This document shows positions 1-9,209 of a stretch of DNA of 64,000 nucleotides, one piece after another. The translations under genes and the position numbers were made by a program. Numbering within the stretch: position 1 is the stretch's first letter; each line of letters starts with the position of its first letter. Source of the stretch: Filifactor alocis ATCC 35896 (GTDB taxonomy: Bacteria; Bacillota; Clostridia; Peptostreptococcales; Filifactoraceae); assembly GCF_000163895.2 (NCBI RefSeq), contig NC_016630.1:310001-374000 (forward strand), read 5' to 3'. The notes beneath the pieces were generated by a model. It saw nothing but the letters and a program-made list of their open reading frames with translations, was not told where the DNA came from and ran no database searches.

Positions 1-79
1 GATAATTAATTTTTTCTTCATAAAAAGTACCTATTTCTTCCCATTTATGCATAAAAAATGGATTCATTATAAAGTACAT
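1..79 (-). CDS. Partial unknown protein, N-terminus only
   Basis: An open frame starts at an ATG (77-79 on the minus strand) and runs off the left edge of the window with about 26 codons visible. A GGTGA ribosome-binding site lies about 9 bases before the ATG. The visible peptide begins MYFIMNPFF, loosely like the NP-containing start of the diacylglycerol kinase/NAD kinase fold, but it is too short to assign. It follows glmM on the same strand and could be the next gene of that transcript. It may also be chance. Confidence 0.35.
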   Translation of the reverse strand, partial: MYFIMNPFFMHKWEEIGTFYEEKINY

Positions 80-129
80 ATTATAACTTCACCATTTTTT
101 AAATCATATATTACATAAACAATTTAAGT

Positions 130-1476
130 TTAAGACAATCTATCTTCTATAAAAACAGATAATCTTTTTGCCTCTGTTTCTATTTCTTTATAATCTTTTC
201 CTTCTATCATTACCCTGATTAAAGGTTCTGTACCGGAAGGTCGAATCAAAACTCTGCCCTCTCCATTGAATTTTTCTTCAATTAGTTTAATTTTATTTTG
301 TATTTCATCATCATCCAAATACTTGGCCTTGTTTTCCGCTTTTACCTTGGCATTATAAAGAACTTGAGGATAAACTGTCATTATTTTTGATAAAGAAAAC
401 AAATCCTTACCTGTATGTTTCAAAATCTCACAAAGAATCAATGAGGATAATATTCCATCTCCTGTTGTATTAAATTCCTTAAATATCATATGTCCTGATT
501 GTTCCCCACCAACAGAATAGTCGTCTTTCAACATCTTCTCTAAAACATACCTATCTCCTACATTGGTGATTGCTAAATCTATCCCCAAATTTTTAGCAGC
601 TAGTTTCAAGCCCAGATTACTCATCACCGTAACTACTAATGTGTTATTTTTAAGTCTATTTCTTTCCTTCAAATACGCTGCTGAAATTAATAAAATTTGA
701 TCCCCATCAACAATATTTCCTTTGTTGTCAACAGCTAAAAATCGATCAGCATCTCCATCGTATGCTATTCCCATATCAGAGCCGTTTTTTAATACTTCCT
801 GTTGTAAATGCTCTAAATGAGTTGACCCACAATTTTGATTGATATTATATCCATCAGGAGAATTATGAATAACATTAACCTCGGCACCTAAACGACTATA
901 TACTTCAGGAGCAATATGGTACGCAGCACCATTGCTACAATCCATAGTCAACTTTAATCCTTCAAGATTCCCTTGAATACAATTCGTTAGAAAAGTAATA
1001 TAATCCTCTTCCGGAGTAATACCTCCCAACTTTACTCCCAAACCAATACTATCTATTTTGTACGGAAAATCAATAAAATATTCAATTTCTTCTTCAATTT
1101 CATCTGCCAATTTAAAACCGTTGGAATTGAAAATTTTAATTCCATTATATTCGGAAGGATTATGTGAAGCAGAAATCACAATTCCAATATCAGCATTATA
1201 CTTCCGTATTAAATAAGCTACTCCGGGAGTTGGAATAATCCCCACGTCAATTACGTTCGCACCCACACTCATGGCTCCCGCCGAAATAGCAGAAGACAAT
1301 AAATCTTTTGAAATTCTGGTATCCGTCCCAATAATCACTTTAATATTTTCATCTGTGCAATGTCCGTTTTTTTTAAACACATAAGCTCCGGCAGCACCGA
1401 CTCTATATCCAATTTCTGCTGTAAGCTCCTTACCTACAACCCCTCTTATTCCATCTGTTCCAAAGTATTTTCTCAT
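130..1476 (-). CDS. glmM: Phosphoglucosamine mutase
   Basis: Converts glucosamine-6-phosphate to glucosamine-1-phosphate in the cytoplasm, feeding UDP-GlcNAc and peptidoglycan synthesis. The 448-residue length is normal for the family. The phosphoserine loop SASHNP is at residues 102-107 (S104 is the expected phosphorylated serine), the magnesium loop DGDADR at 240-245, the sugar-binding loop GGEQSGH at 323-329 and the phosphate-binding RPSGTE at 412-417. GGAG lies 10 bases before the ATG. It is third in the cdaA-cdaR-glmM order conserved in Firmicutes, where CdaR and GlmM modulate CdaA. Confidence 0.97.
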   Translation of the reverse strand: MRKYFGTDGIRGVVGKELTAEIGYRVGAAGAYVFKKNGHCTDENIKVIIGTDTRISKDLLSSAISAGAMSVGANVIDVGIIPTPGVAYLIRKYNADIGIVISASHNPSEYNGIKIFNSNGFKLADEIEEEIEYFIDFPYKIDSIGLGVKLGGITPEEDYITFLTNCIQGNLEGLKLTMDCSNGAAYHIAPEVYSRLGAEVNVIHNSPDGYNINQNCGSTHLEHLQQEVLKNGSDMGIAYDGDADRFLAVDNKGNIVDGDQILLISAAYLKERNRLKNNTLVVTVMSNLGLKLAAKNLGIDLAITNVGDRYVLEKMLKDDYSVGGEQSGHMIFKEFNTTGDGILSSLILCEILKHTGKDLFSLSKIMTVYPQVLYNAKVKAENKAKYLDDDEIQNKIKLIEEKFNGEGRVLIRPSGTEPLIRVMIEGKDYKEIETEAKRLSVFIEDRLS

Positions 1477-1535
1477 GAAATATAATCTCCACTTCTAAAT
1501 TTTTAATCTTAAATCTACACCTATATTCTGATATG

Positions 1536-2735
1536 CTAATTACCTAAAAATATTTCATTTACATTTACTTTGTATGAGTCTATCGGAAGTCTTGTTACCA
1601 ACTGAAATGATACCTTTTTAGTCACATTGTCCGTGTTATTTTTATCCAAAACAATAGTTACATTACTTTTATCGATTTCAGAATCCAACTCTTTACTGTA
1701 CAACACTGTTGCTATGATAGACTCTTTCAAAATATTTTTTACTTTTTCTATTTCTTCCGATGAAAAATTTTTAAATATAATCTCGGAAACATCATATTTT
1801 ATCTCTTTTTGTAATATATTTTCATCTATGCGAGTAATTTTTACGCTACTAGGTTCCATAGATAAACCATCAACATTATTTAGCTCTATTTGATTTCCTA
1901 TACAAGCTAAAATATTATTACAAGGAATCTGCTTTGTATATACTTCTGTTAGCATATCAAGCGATTTGGTATCCCCTGTAAGCAATATTGTATTTGGTTC
2001 CGTCGAATAAGCGCTTAAACGAAGTTTCTCACCATTATAAGAAACTATATTAGGAACAACATCTACCTCTTTAGAGTAATTAAACGATACCTTTACAAAA
2101 ACATACTTATCACTTAGATGCACTGTATTCATTCTCTTGCCATTTTTATCAACTGCATATAACTCCAATTTTTCACTAAAATTTTCTTTTCTGTTGTCTA
2201 ATTTAACAGTTGCTATAATTTTTTCTACTTTTTTTAACTCTGAACTGGCACCTTCTACATAAGTAGATGTGATATTGTTCTCTATAGAATAGACTCTTTC
2301 GGCTGTTGTTGATTCATCAATAACGTCTATCTCAATAGTCCTGCTTTGCACAGCTATAGTATCCAACTTTACTACAAATTCTTTCGGAATAAACTCATAA
2401 TGAATTTTTGCAGGAAGTTCTGTTTTTAACATAACAGTATTTTCCCCAATCTTAGGATTGGAAATAATTCCGGTTACACCAATTCCATTAGAGATTTGAT
2501 TTGTAATATCACTGGACTTTCCTTTCATTTGTATTCTAACAGTTTGAACATCATCTATCGGAACAAATTCCATGTTGTTATTAGAATTTTCATATATAAA
2601 GGAAATATCGTTTATGGTAATATCTCTCGTAATAATAGGATCCACGACACCCATTACATAAATCCATAAGATAAAAGAAGAAAAAAGAACAATCAACTTG
2701 ACTTTTGCATTTTTTTTATAAAAGTTCTTCATCAT
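1536..2735 (-). CDS. cdaR: YbbR-domain regulator of diadenylate cyclase
   Basis: This 399-residue membrane-anchored protein has one N-terminal transmembrane segment (about residues 12-32) followed by a long extracytoplasmic region of YbbR-type beta-rich repeats. In Bacillus and Listeria the homologue binds and tunes the c-di-AMP synthase CdaA. The start overlaps the cdaA stop (ATGATGA arrangement) and GAGGAG precedes it, so translation is probably coupled. The function comes from family and gene order; repeat sequence conservation is low, as is usual for YbbR proteins. Confidence 0.9.
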   Translation of the reverse strand: MMKNFYKKNAKVKLIVLFSSFILWIYVMGVVDPIITRDITINDISFIYENSNNNMEFVPIDDVQTVRIQMKGKSSDITNQISNGIGVTGIISNPKIGENTVMLKTELPAKIHYEFIPKEFVVKLDTIAVQSRTIEIDVIDESTTAERVYSIENNITSTYVEGASSELKKVEKIIATVKLDNRKENFSEKLELYAVDKNGKRMNTVHLSDKYVFVKVSFNYSKEVDVVPNIVSYNGEKLRLSAYSTEPNTILLTGDTKSLDMLTEVYTKQIPCNNILACIGNQIELNNVDGLSMEPSSVKITRIDENILQKEIKYDVSEIIFKNFSSEEIEKVKNILKESIIATVLYSKELDSEIDKSNVTIVLDKNNTDNVTKKVSFQLVTRLPIDSYKVNVNEIFLGN

Positions 2736-3547
2736 TTTTGTTCTCCTCTTTTCTTTAAAAAACTATACTTCGGTTGCTCTTCCTCCAAACCTTTCTTTAA
2801 CAAAGATTTCAAAGTATCTTCTTTCAAATCCTTATATAACTTTCCATTTTGAGCAATGGAAATATGTCCTGTTTCTTCTGAAACTACTAAAGAAATACAA
2901 TCTGACCGTTCGCTAATCCCAAGTGCTGCCCGATGTCTCGTACCCAATTCTTGGTTTAAAAATTTATTTTCTGTCAATGGAAGAAAGCATCCCGCAGCAG
3001 CAATTTTATTTTTTCTCACTACAACAGCACCGTCATGTAAAGGCGTGTTAGGAATAAAAATATTAATTAAAAGTTGTCTTGTCAACTCCCCATCAATCTT
3101 AGTCCCTGTTTGAATAATTTCATTAATTCCCGTCTTTCTTTCTAAAATAATCAACGCTCCTATTTTTTGTCTTGATAATGACATCATTCCCTCCACCAAT
3201 TCTAAAATAAAATTGTCATTATTCGTGTAGGAATTCGTAATACTGGTAGAAAGAAATTTTGTCTGTCCTAAATACTCTAATATTCTACGTAGCTCAGGTT
3301 GAAAAACAATTAATAGCGCAAACATTCCCGCTTGAATGGTATGAGTTAGCAACCAAGATAACAATTGTAACTCTAACACTTCTGCAATTCTTGTTATCGC
3401 CAGTAGTACTAAAATACCTTTCATTAATTGCTCTGCTCTTGTTTCTTTTATTAAAAGATATAAATTATAAAAAATATACGATACAATTAAAATATCAACA
3501 ATATCTTTTAATTGCATATTAATTAAAACATCTTTTATTTCCCACAA
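2732..3547 (-). CDS. cdaA: Membrane diadenylate cyclase
   Basis: Makes the second messenger c-di-AMP from two ATP. Three hydrophobic segments in the first 90 residues precede a DAC domain with the DGA motif (about residues 172-174) and the RHR motif (about 204-206), both needed for catalysis. I place the start at a TTG with GGAG 9 bases upstream, giving about 271 residues, close to Bacillus CdaA. An ATG 15 bases earlier (3562) has no visible ribosome-binding site. It is followed immediately by cdaR and glmM. Confidence 0.95.
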   Translation of the reverse strand: MWEIKDVLINMQLKDIVDILIVSYIFYNLYLLIKETRAEQLMKGILVLLAITRIAEVLELQLLSWLLTHTIQAGMFALLIVFQPELRRILEYLGQTKFLSTSITNSYTNNDNFILELVEGMMSLSRQKIGALIILERKTGINEIIQTGTKIDGELTRQLLINIFIPNTPLHDGAVVVRKNKIAAAGCFLPLTENKFLNQELGTRHRAALGISERSDCISLVVSEETGHISIAQNGKLYKDLKEDTLKSLLKKGLEEEQPKYSFLKKRGEQK

Positions 3548-3660
3548 AAAAATCAACTCCATCTACGCATTATTTTGAGAATACATCTACAAATATCTTA
3601 TCTTACTTTTTATAAAAAAACAATAATTTCTATTGTAAAAACAATGCTAATAAAGTATTT

Positions 3661-4185
3661 TTATCCTCTAAATAATATACCTATAACAGCAGAACATATA
3701 ATTATAAAAATTGGATTTATTTTCTTATAGTATGACAATAAACAAGAAACCAAAAATATAATACCACTTTTCCAATCAACAAAATTATTTCTATTCATCA
3801 ACATAATGGAGGAAGCAAAAATAAATCCAACAACAATAGGTCTCAAAAATGTAAATACAGACTCCATATAGATATTATCTTTAAATTTTATAATAAATTT
3901 GCATAAAATAATGGTAGTAATAAAAGAAGGTAGGACTACCCCAAAGGTAGCAGATACTGCTCCTAAAATTCCTTTATGATTCAAAATTCCAATATACGTT
4001 GCACTATTAATAGATATTGGTCCCGGAGTAATCTGCGAAATTGCTAAAATATCAGTAAACTCAGATGGTGTAATCCAATTCGAATTTTCTACAACCTCAT
4101 GATAAATCATAGAAAGCATTGCATATCCTCCACCAAAACTAAACAATCCTATCTTAAAAAAAGTAAAAAACAAGATAAATAACAT
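3661..4185 (-). CDS. ChrA-family transporter half, second copy
   Basis: A 174-residue membrane protein of the chromate transporter (CHR) family in its short, single-domain form. The signatures FKIGLFSFGGGYAM near the N-terminus and SQITPGPISINSATYIG at about residues 50-66 are typical. Short CHR proteins work in pairs, and this gene follows the other half with only 5 bases between them. The real substrate in an anaerobe is unknown; chromate/sulfate antiport is a family label, not a demonstrated role. It precedes cdaA on the same strand. Confidence 0.88.
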   Translation of the reverse strand: MLFILFFTFFKIGLFSFGGGYAMLSMIYHEVVENSNWITPSEFTDILAISQITPGPISINSATYIGILNHKGILGAVSATFGVVLPSFITTIILCKFIIKFKDNIYMESVFTFLRPIVVGFIFASSIMLMNRNNFVDWKSGIIFLVSCLLSYYKKINPIFIIICSAVIGILFRG

Positions 4186-4190
4186 TGACT

Positions 4191-4754
4191 TTACTTCCCT
4201 TCCGATTTTCTACAAGATACCAATCCTGCTAAAATTCCAAATAAAATCAATAAAATAGGAGTTATTTTTAATACACAAATCAGAAAAATAACTATAACGA
4301 TAAATGGTATTGTGGAATACTGTAATTTAGATGTTTGATAAATTTTTATTGCAGAAGAAAAAATCAATGCTACTACAGCAGGTTTAACTCCCATCATAGC
4401 AGAGTTAACATAAATATTATCTTTTATTTTTACAAAAAAAGTAGCAATGATACTAATAATACAAAAAGAAGGCAATACACAACCTAATACGGCCATGATA
4501 GCTCCTATCATACCACTTGTTTGATATCCTACAAAAACAGATGTGTTAACAGCGATAGGTCCGGGAGTTGTTTGTGCAACAGATAGAATATCTATAAATT
4601 CTTCTTCTAAAATCCATCGTTTTCTATTTACAATCTCATCTTGGATAATAGGAATCATCGCATATCCTCCACCGATAGTTGCCATTCCAATTTTAAAAAA
4701 ACTAAAAAAAATTTCCAAATACAATTTCAAATCCTTCACCGACCACCATCTCAC
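4191..4754 (-). CDS. ChrA-family transporter half, first copy
   Basis: A 187-residue CHR-family membrane protein, partner of the following half-size gene. It has FKIGMATIGGGYAM near the N-terminus and AQTTPGPIAVNTSVFVG at about residues 55-71, followed by several hydrophobic segments. The start is uncertain. The longest frame begins with GTG at 4754 without a good ribosome-binding site. A TTG ten codons further in has AAGGA 7 bases upstream and gives an N-terminus more typical of the family. The gene begins 7 bases after the TPR gene stops. Confidence 0.87.
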   Translation of the reverse strand: MRWWSVKDLKLYLEIFFSFFKIGMATIGGGYAMIPIIQDEIVNRKRWILEEEFIDILSVAQTTPGPIAVNTSVFVGYQTSGMIGAIMAVLGCVLPSFCIISIIATFFVKIKDNIYVNSAMMGVKPAVVALIFSSAIKIYQTSKLQYSTIPFIVIVIFLICVLKITPILLILFGILAGLVSCRKSEGK

Positions 4755-4760
4755 ATAACA

Positions 4761-5882
4761 CTAAATTAATTTCTTTAAAGCTCTCCAAACAGATAGAGCA
4801 ATCTCATCTTTATCATCTAAATCCAATGCCTGTTTTATATATTTTTCAGATAATCCAAGCTCGTTCATATTCATATACACCATAGATAGATTACATAATA
4901 ATACTGCAGAATCCGGTGATAAATCCAACGCTGCTAAATATAGTTCCTCCGCTTGTTCAAAATCATTCATCATGGCAAAACAAAGAGCCAATTCAGAAAT
5001 CAATTCAACCTCTGTATTACATAAGTCAAAAGCGTGTGAATAATGCTCTATTGCCTTTTTATACTCTCCCTTAATTCTATAACCATATCCCAAAAGGAAA
5101 AATCTTTTATACTTCTCTTCATTTCGAAAAGGGTGGAATTTATACAAATCCCTAATAGCCAAATCTATATTTCCTTCCTCTATTAATTTTTCAATTATAC
5201 TCAAGGAGTTAATATTTTTAATATTATTTATTTGGATATCAATATCTTCCAAAATATCCATATTATCTTCCGATATATATTTTTTTGCAATTTCAAAGCT
5301 ATTTTTTGCATCTTCCAAGCAATTATCATTCAAGAAAAAAAAGCCTAACTGATATTGAGCCATAGCAAATCGAGGATTGTGTTTTACAATCAATTTAAAT
5401 ACCCGCTTACTTTCATAATAAAAGTTTTCTTTTTCCTCCGGATTATTCGTTCTATCAATCATTCCTTTACAAAGATTTGCATAATTAAACAGTACATCCA
5501 GTTCGGTACTATAAAAGTGTATAATACATGATAATATGATAATGGCATTCCTATACTCACCTTTGTTATATTCTGTATTGGCATAACTAGAAAAAAAAGC
5601 AGTCGGATTCGATATATACTTTTGAATAATCTTAAAATATAAATTATTGTACTTAAAATCCTTATCTATCCCCATCACATATCCCATAGATTTTAATGCT
5701 TCACCAATAGATATTCCTTCTTTCTTTTTTAAAATCATTTCTTCCAAATAATCGGTAAAAATAGGAACCTGTATCTCATTATCATAAATAAAATCATCAC
5801 AATCTCTAAAATATTCCTTCGGCAACTCTAAAAATCTTAATTTTTCAATATTTTTTCTTAAATGTATATCTATACAACTCAT
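4761..5882 (-). CDS. Tetratricopeptide-repeat protein
   Basis: A 373-residue soluble protein without a signal peptide, built of helical repeats. TPR-like units are clearest at the C-terminus (about residues 255-365), with alternating small and large hydrophobic residues such as GYGYRIKGEYKKAIEHYSHA and ALDLSPDSAVLL. It probably acts as a protein-interaction scaffold; no catalytic motif is visible. AAAGGG precedes the ATG. It is the first gene of a run continuing into the ChrA pair and cdaA-cdaR-glmM, but whether it shares a function with them is unknown. Confidence 0.75.
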   Translation of the reverse strand: MSCIDIHLRKNIEKLRFLELPKEYFRDCDDFIYDNEIQVPIFTDYLEEMILKKKEGISIGEALKSMGYVMGIDKDFKYNNLYFKIIQKYISNPTAFFSSYANTEYNKGEYRNAIIILSCIIHFYSTELDVLFNYANLCKGMIDRTNNPEEKENFYYESKRVFKLIVKHNPRFAMAQYQLGFFFLNDNCLEDAKNSFEIAKKYISEDNMDILEDIDIQINNIKNINSLSIIEKLIEEGNIDLAIRDLYKFHPFRNEEKYKRFFLLGYGYRIKGEYKKAIEHYSHAFDLCNTEVELISELALCFAMMNDFEQAEELYLAALDLSPDSAVLLCNLSMVYMNMNELGLSEKYIKQALDLDDKDEIALSVWRALKKLI

Positions 5883-5940
5883 ATATTCCCTTTCTTTAAT
5901 TCAATTATACATAAAAAATATTACTAAAAGAAGACCTCAA

Positions 5941-5987
5941 AATTTAAAAAAACAAAATATCAACACTGACATTTTGCTTTTTTAAAT
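5941..5987 (-). terminator. Terminator after the NlpC/P60 gene
   Basis: A long A/T-rich inverted repeat (5941-5958 with 5971-5987) directly follows the stop codon of the NlpC/P60 gene. On the minus strand it gives a stem rich in A-U pairs around CAAAAT/ATTTTG, followed by a run of T. It separates this gene from the TPR-chrA-cdaA group. Confidence 0.7.
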
Positions 5988-5988
5988 T

Positions 5989-7335
5989 CTATCGGTAACG
6001 TTTTGCACCATAGTATCTTTCAGAATAATATTTAGAATCCAACTCATTAATCACAACTTTCTTCTGTCCCGAAGAAGCATGAATAAACTTTCCATCCCCA
6101 ATATATATTCCGACATGCGTAACCTTGCTTGGCTTTATTGTTACTCTTTTTTTCTTTTCTTTATCAAAATTTGTATCTTCTAAATCATGTGAAACTACTG
6201 TTTCAATACTTTCCTGAACAACTACAGCACCGTCGATAGGATCATCAACCTCTGTTTCTAACTTACTTAAACTTCTTGTATCAAAAAAAACTAAATCTCC
6301 TGACTTCAGCTTATTTTTATCTACACTCTCGCCTTTTTCAGCTTGTAAGTAAGATGTCCGCGGAATAGAAATTCCAGATTTTTTAAATACGTATGAAGTA
6401 AATCCGGAACAGTCAAAAGTGGAAGGACCATTCGCACCATAAACATAAGGTTTCCCCAATTCCTCTACTGCATAGGACAGTAAGTCAGATTGATTAACAA
6501 ATTTATCAAGCCCATTATCCGACACAAGTTTAGAATACTTCAATTTATCGAAGTCAGAAGTGTTTTTCGGAACTATCTCTTCTTTTTTGTTATCCTTTTT
6601 ATTCTTTATTTTTTTAGTTTGTTCAACATTTTCTATATCTATCTCATAGCCATCAAACAAATCTATATTATCTTCCGATTTAGCAATTTCTAACGGTTTA
6701 GCAGACTTTATTATATTGGAATCATAATTCAAAACATACGACTCTGTCTGATTATTGTCAAGAATAGAAATCAGCTCTTCTTCAGTATGTTCTGTTTTGA
6801 CTTCATTTTGCTTTATTTTAACAATCTCTTCCTTCTCTAATCTGGCAGATTTTAACTTTGTAGACATACCGTTTTTGATGACAGTCGGTTTCGCAATATC
6901 ACTCTTCTTATCAACACTTACAACCGAATCATGAATATAAAAATACTGATGTTTTTTCTTGACTAAATAATATCCATTAAAATAATCATATACCGGCACC
7001 ACTTCACCTTTATAAAAATTCATAGTTGTATCTTTCATAGGAAAGTTATGTTTAAAAGTTGCTTCTCCAAAAGATGTAACTTCATAGAGATCTACATATT
7101 CTTGAAATAAGTACCCCTCTTTATTTTTAACTTTTGCCTTTAACCATTTGTCCCCTTCTATGCTCACATCCAAACGAGCATTAGCTGATACTTCACATAA
7201 CACAGTAGAAGTTGAATCTTTTTTAGCTCTGACATTTAGTGTATCGATATTGACAATTGCTTGATAATCCGCAAAAGAAATCATCGGACACATAATGACG
7301 GGAATCATTATGGATAATATACGTCTATAAAGCAT
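5989..7335 (-). CDS. Exported SH3/NlpC-P60 cell-wall hydrolase
   Basis: Probable secreted peptidoglycan endopeptidase of 448 residues. The signal peptide is residues 1-23, with likely cleavage after SFA. A bacterial SH3 domain follows (about 25-90, with the typical LNVRAKKDSTSTVL), then a possible second SH3-like segment and a low-complexity Lys/Glu-rich linker. The C-terminal NlpC/P60 domain has the catalytic Cys in FDCSGF (about 309) and His in THVGIYIG (about 407). About 50 extra residues sit between the GDLVFFDT strand and that His. The start was chosen for GGGGAG 7 bases upstream; longer frames lack a site and would spoil the signal peptide. Confidence 0.9.
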   Translation of the reverse strand: MLYRRILSIMIPVIMCPMISFADYQAIVNIDTLNVRAKKDSTSTVLCEVSANARLDVSIEGDKWLKAKVKNKEGYLFQEYVDLYEVTSFGEATFKHNFPMKDTTMNFYKGEVVPVYDYFNGYYLVKKKHQYFYIHDSVVSVDKKSDIAKPTVIKNGMSTKLKSARLEKEEIVKIKQNEVKTEHTEEELISILDNNQTESYVLNYDSNIIKSAKPLEIAKSEDNIDLFDGYEIDIENVEQTKKIKNKKDNKKEEIVPKNTSDFDKLKYSKLVSDNGLDKFVNQSDLLSYAVEELGKPYVYGANGPSTFDCSGFTSYVFKKSGISIPRTSYLQAEKGESVDKNKLKSGDLVFFDTRSLSKLETEVDDPIDGAVVVQESIETVVSHDLEDTNFDKEKKKRVTIKPSKVTHVGIYIGDGKFIHASSGQKKVVINELDSKYYSERYYGAKRYR

Positions 7336-7478
7336 TGTTGTTCTCCCCATCCCCAATAACTTGTACAAATACATGTATTCATTATATACGATATAAAAAT
7401 TAATGTCTACTGTTTCATCCCATAAATTTCACTGTTTTACTTAAAAATAAAGGAGAATTAACACGATAGTATGCCTTC

Positions 7479-8222
7479 TTATAATTCTAACTCGTAATGT
7501 AACATCGACAAAACTGCTACACTGACAGTTTCAGTTCTCAATATTCTTTTTCCCAATGACAAGGACGGAATTCCTTCTGAAACCAATATGTCTTTTTCCT
7601 GCTCTGTAATTCCACCTTCAGGTCCAACAATAATTCCTATACTTACACCGTTTTGCAACACTTTTATTCGATTCAGCTGCTCTTTTAGATAACTTTTCAA
7701 TGTTAAGTTGTGCTCTTCTTCATAAAAAAATAAATTTAAATCATTTTTCAATAATTCTGAGGACAACTCACTAAAATCTATAGCATTCTTTACACAACTG
7801 ATTTTATTTCGTTTACACTGTTTTGATGCTTCTAAACAAATCTTATTCCAACGCTGTATCTTTTTATCATCTTTCTCTAACTTTGCTACCGACCTTTGAA
7901 AACGGACAGGAATAATTGTATCAACACCCAGCTCTGTTGATTTTTGAATTAAAAATTCCATTCTATGGCCTTTTGCGATACCTTGATAAAGAGTGACGAA
8001 AATATTTGATTTTGATTTCGGTAATTCTTTTTGAATATCAAAATAAATCCTTTTTGAATCAATTGCTGATATTTTTGCAATATACTCCCCTTGCACGGAA
8101 TCAAATATCTCTACATAATCTCCTACAGAAAATCTTAAAACTTTAGTGATATGTTTAATTTCTTCTATATCGTCTAAAAAGGCATGTTCCTTAAAAGGAT
8201 GATCAACATAAAAACGATCCAT
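7479..8222 (-). CDS. rsmE: 16S rRNA m3U1498 methyltransferase
   Basis: Methylates U1498 of 16S rRNA using S-adenosylmethionine. The 247-residue protein has the N-terminal PUA-like part (FYVDHPF, HITKVLR) and the C-terminal SPOUT knot with IGIIVGPEGGITEQE and SLGKRILRTETV, the two signature stretches of RsmE. It starts one base after prmA stops, the common prmA-rsmE pairing. Confidence 0.96.
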   Translation of the reverse strand: MDRFYVDHPFKEHAFLDDIEEIKHITKVLRFSVGDYVEIFDSVQGEYIAKISAIDSKRIYFDIQKELPKSKSNIFVTLYQGIAKGHRMEFLIQKSTELGVDTIIPVRFQRSVAKLEKDDKKIQRWNKICLEASKQCKRNKISCVKNAIDFSELSSELLKNDLNLFFYEEEHNLTLKSYLKEQLNRIKVLQNGVSIGIIVGPEGGITEQEKDILVSEGIPSLSLGKRILRTETVSVAVLSMLHYELEL

Positions 8223-8223
8223 A

Positions 8224-9165
8224 TTATTCTCCCTGTTTTGCTACTATAGCATTCCATTCTCCCTTTTGAAGAAGAGTAGTAATAACAAAGTTATGCTTTT
8301 TGAGTTCAAAAACCACTTCGCTCAATTTATCTGAAATAATTCCAGAAGCAATGAACATTCCATCTTTGTTCATAAATAAACGAACTGATTGAATCAACAT
8401 GATAATCGCATCAGCCATAATATTGGCAACAACAATATCATACAACCCAATACTTTCATCAAGCAAATTTCCTTCTTTCACAACAATTTGTCCGGTTAAA
8501 TGATTATATTCTATGTTTTCTTTTGCAACTTTAACGGCAACGGGATCTAAATCAATAGCTTCCACGATATTGGCACCTAATTTTTTTGCTACAATTGATA
8601 GAATTCCACTTCCGCAACCTATATCTAACAAATTGTCCTGATATTTAATATTCTTTTCAATCAATTCAATACACATAGAAGTTGTTTCATGTTCTCCAGT
8701 TCCAAACGCCATACCGGGATCCATATCGATTACAATCTCGCCCTCTGTTGGTGTATAATGTCTCCACACAGGATTAATCACTATTTTATCCGTGGCATGA
8801 AATGTTTGAAAATAATCTTTCCAACTTTCTTCCCAATCTTCTTGTTTAAGAGAATTTGTCGATATTTTGCCCTTTCCTATATTCAAATCAAATTTTTTCA
8901 ACTCTAATATTCTAAACTGTAAGTTTTCTAATATTTCACTTAAATTGTCAGATTCAGAAACATAAGCTTTTATAATAACATCTGCTTTTTTCCCTGATTC
9001 TACTTCTTCATCAATATAATCCCAAAAAGGAAACTCTTCTTTAAAACTTTTCAAATCATGTGGATCTTGTATAGAAACACCAGAAATCCCAATCTCCAAT
9101 AAAATTTCACAAATTGCATCCACAGCTTCATTAGACGTTACTATTTCTACTTCTGTCCATTTCAT
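8224..9165 (-). CDS. prmA: Ribosomal protein L11 methyltransferase
   Basis: Trimethylates ribosomal protein L11. The 313-residue protein has the family's N-terminal L11-recognition domain, then the SAM-binding class I fold: DPGMAFGTGEHETT just before motif I (LLDIGCGSGILSI) and the catalytic-region motif VVANIMAD. AGAGG precedes the ATG. It is directly coupled to rsmE downstream. Confidence 0.96.
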   Translation of the reverse strand: MKWTEVEIVTSNEAVDAICEILLEIGISGVSIQDPHDLKSFKEEFPFWDYIDEEVESGKKADVIIKAYVSESDNLSEILENLQFRILELKKFDLNIGKGKISTNSLKQEDWEESWKDYFQTFHATDKIVINPVWRHYTPTEGEIVIDMDPGMAFGTGEHETTSMCIELIEKNIKYQDNLLDIGCGSGILSIVAKKLGANIVEAIDLDPVAVKVAKENIEYNHLTGQIVVKEGNLLDESIGLYDIVVANIMADAIIMLIQSVRLFMNKDGMFIASGIISDKLSEVVFELKKHNFVITTLLQKGEWNAIVAKQGE

Positions 9166-9209
9166 AACTACAAACCTCTCTTGAACCCGGTCCCATCAAC
9201 CTTTGGAAT

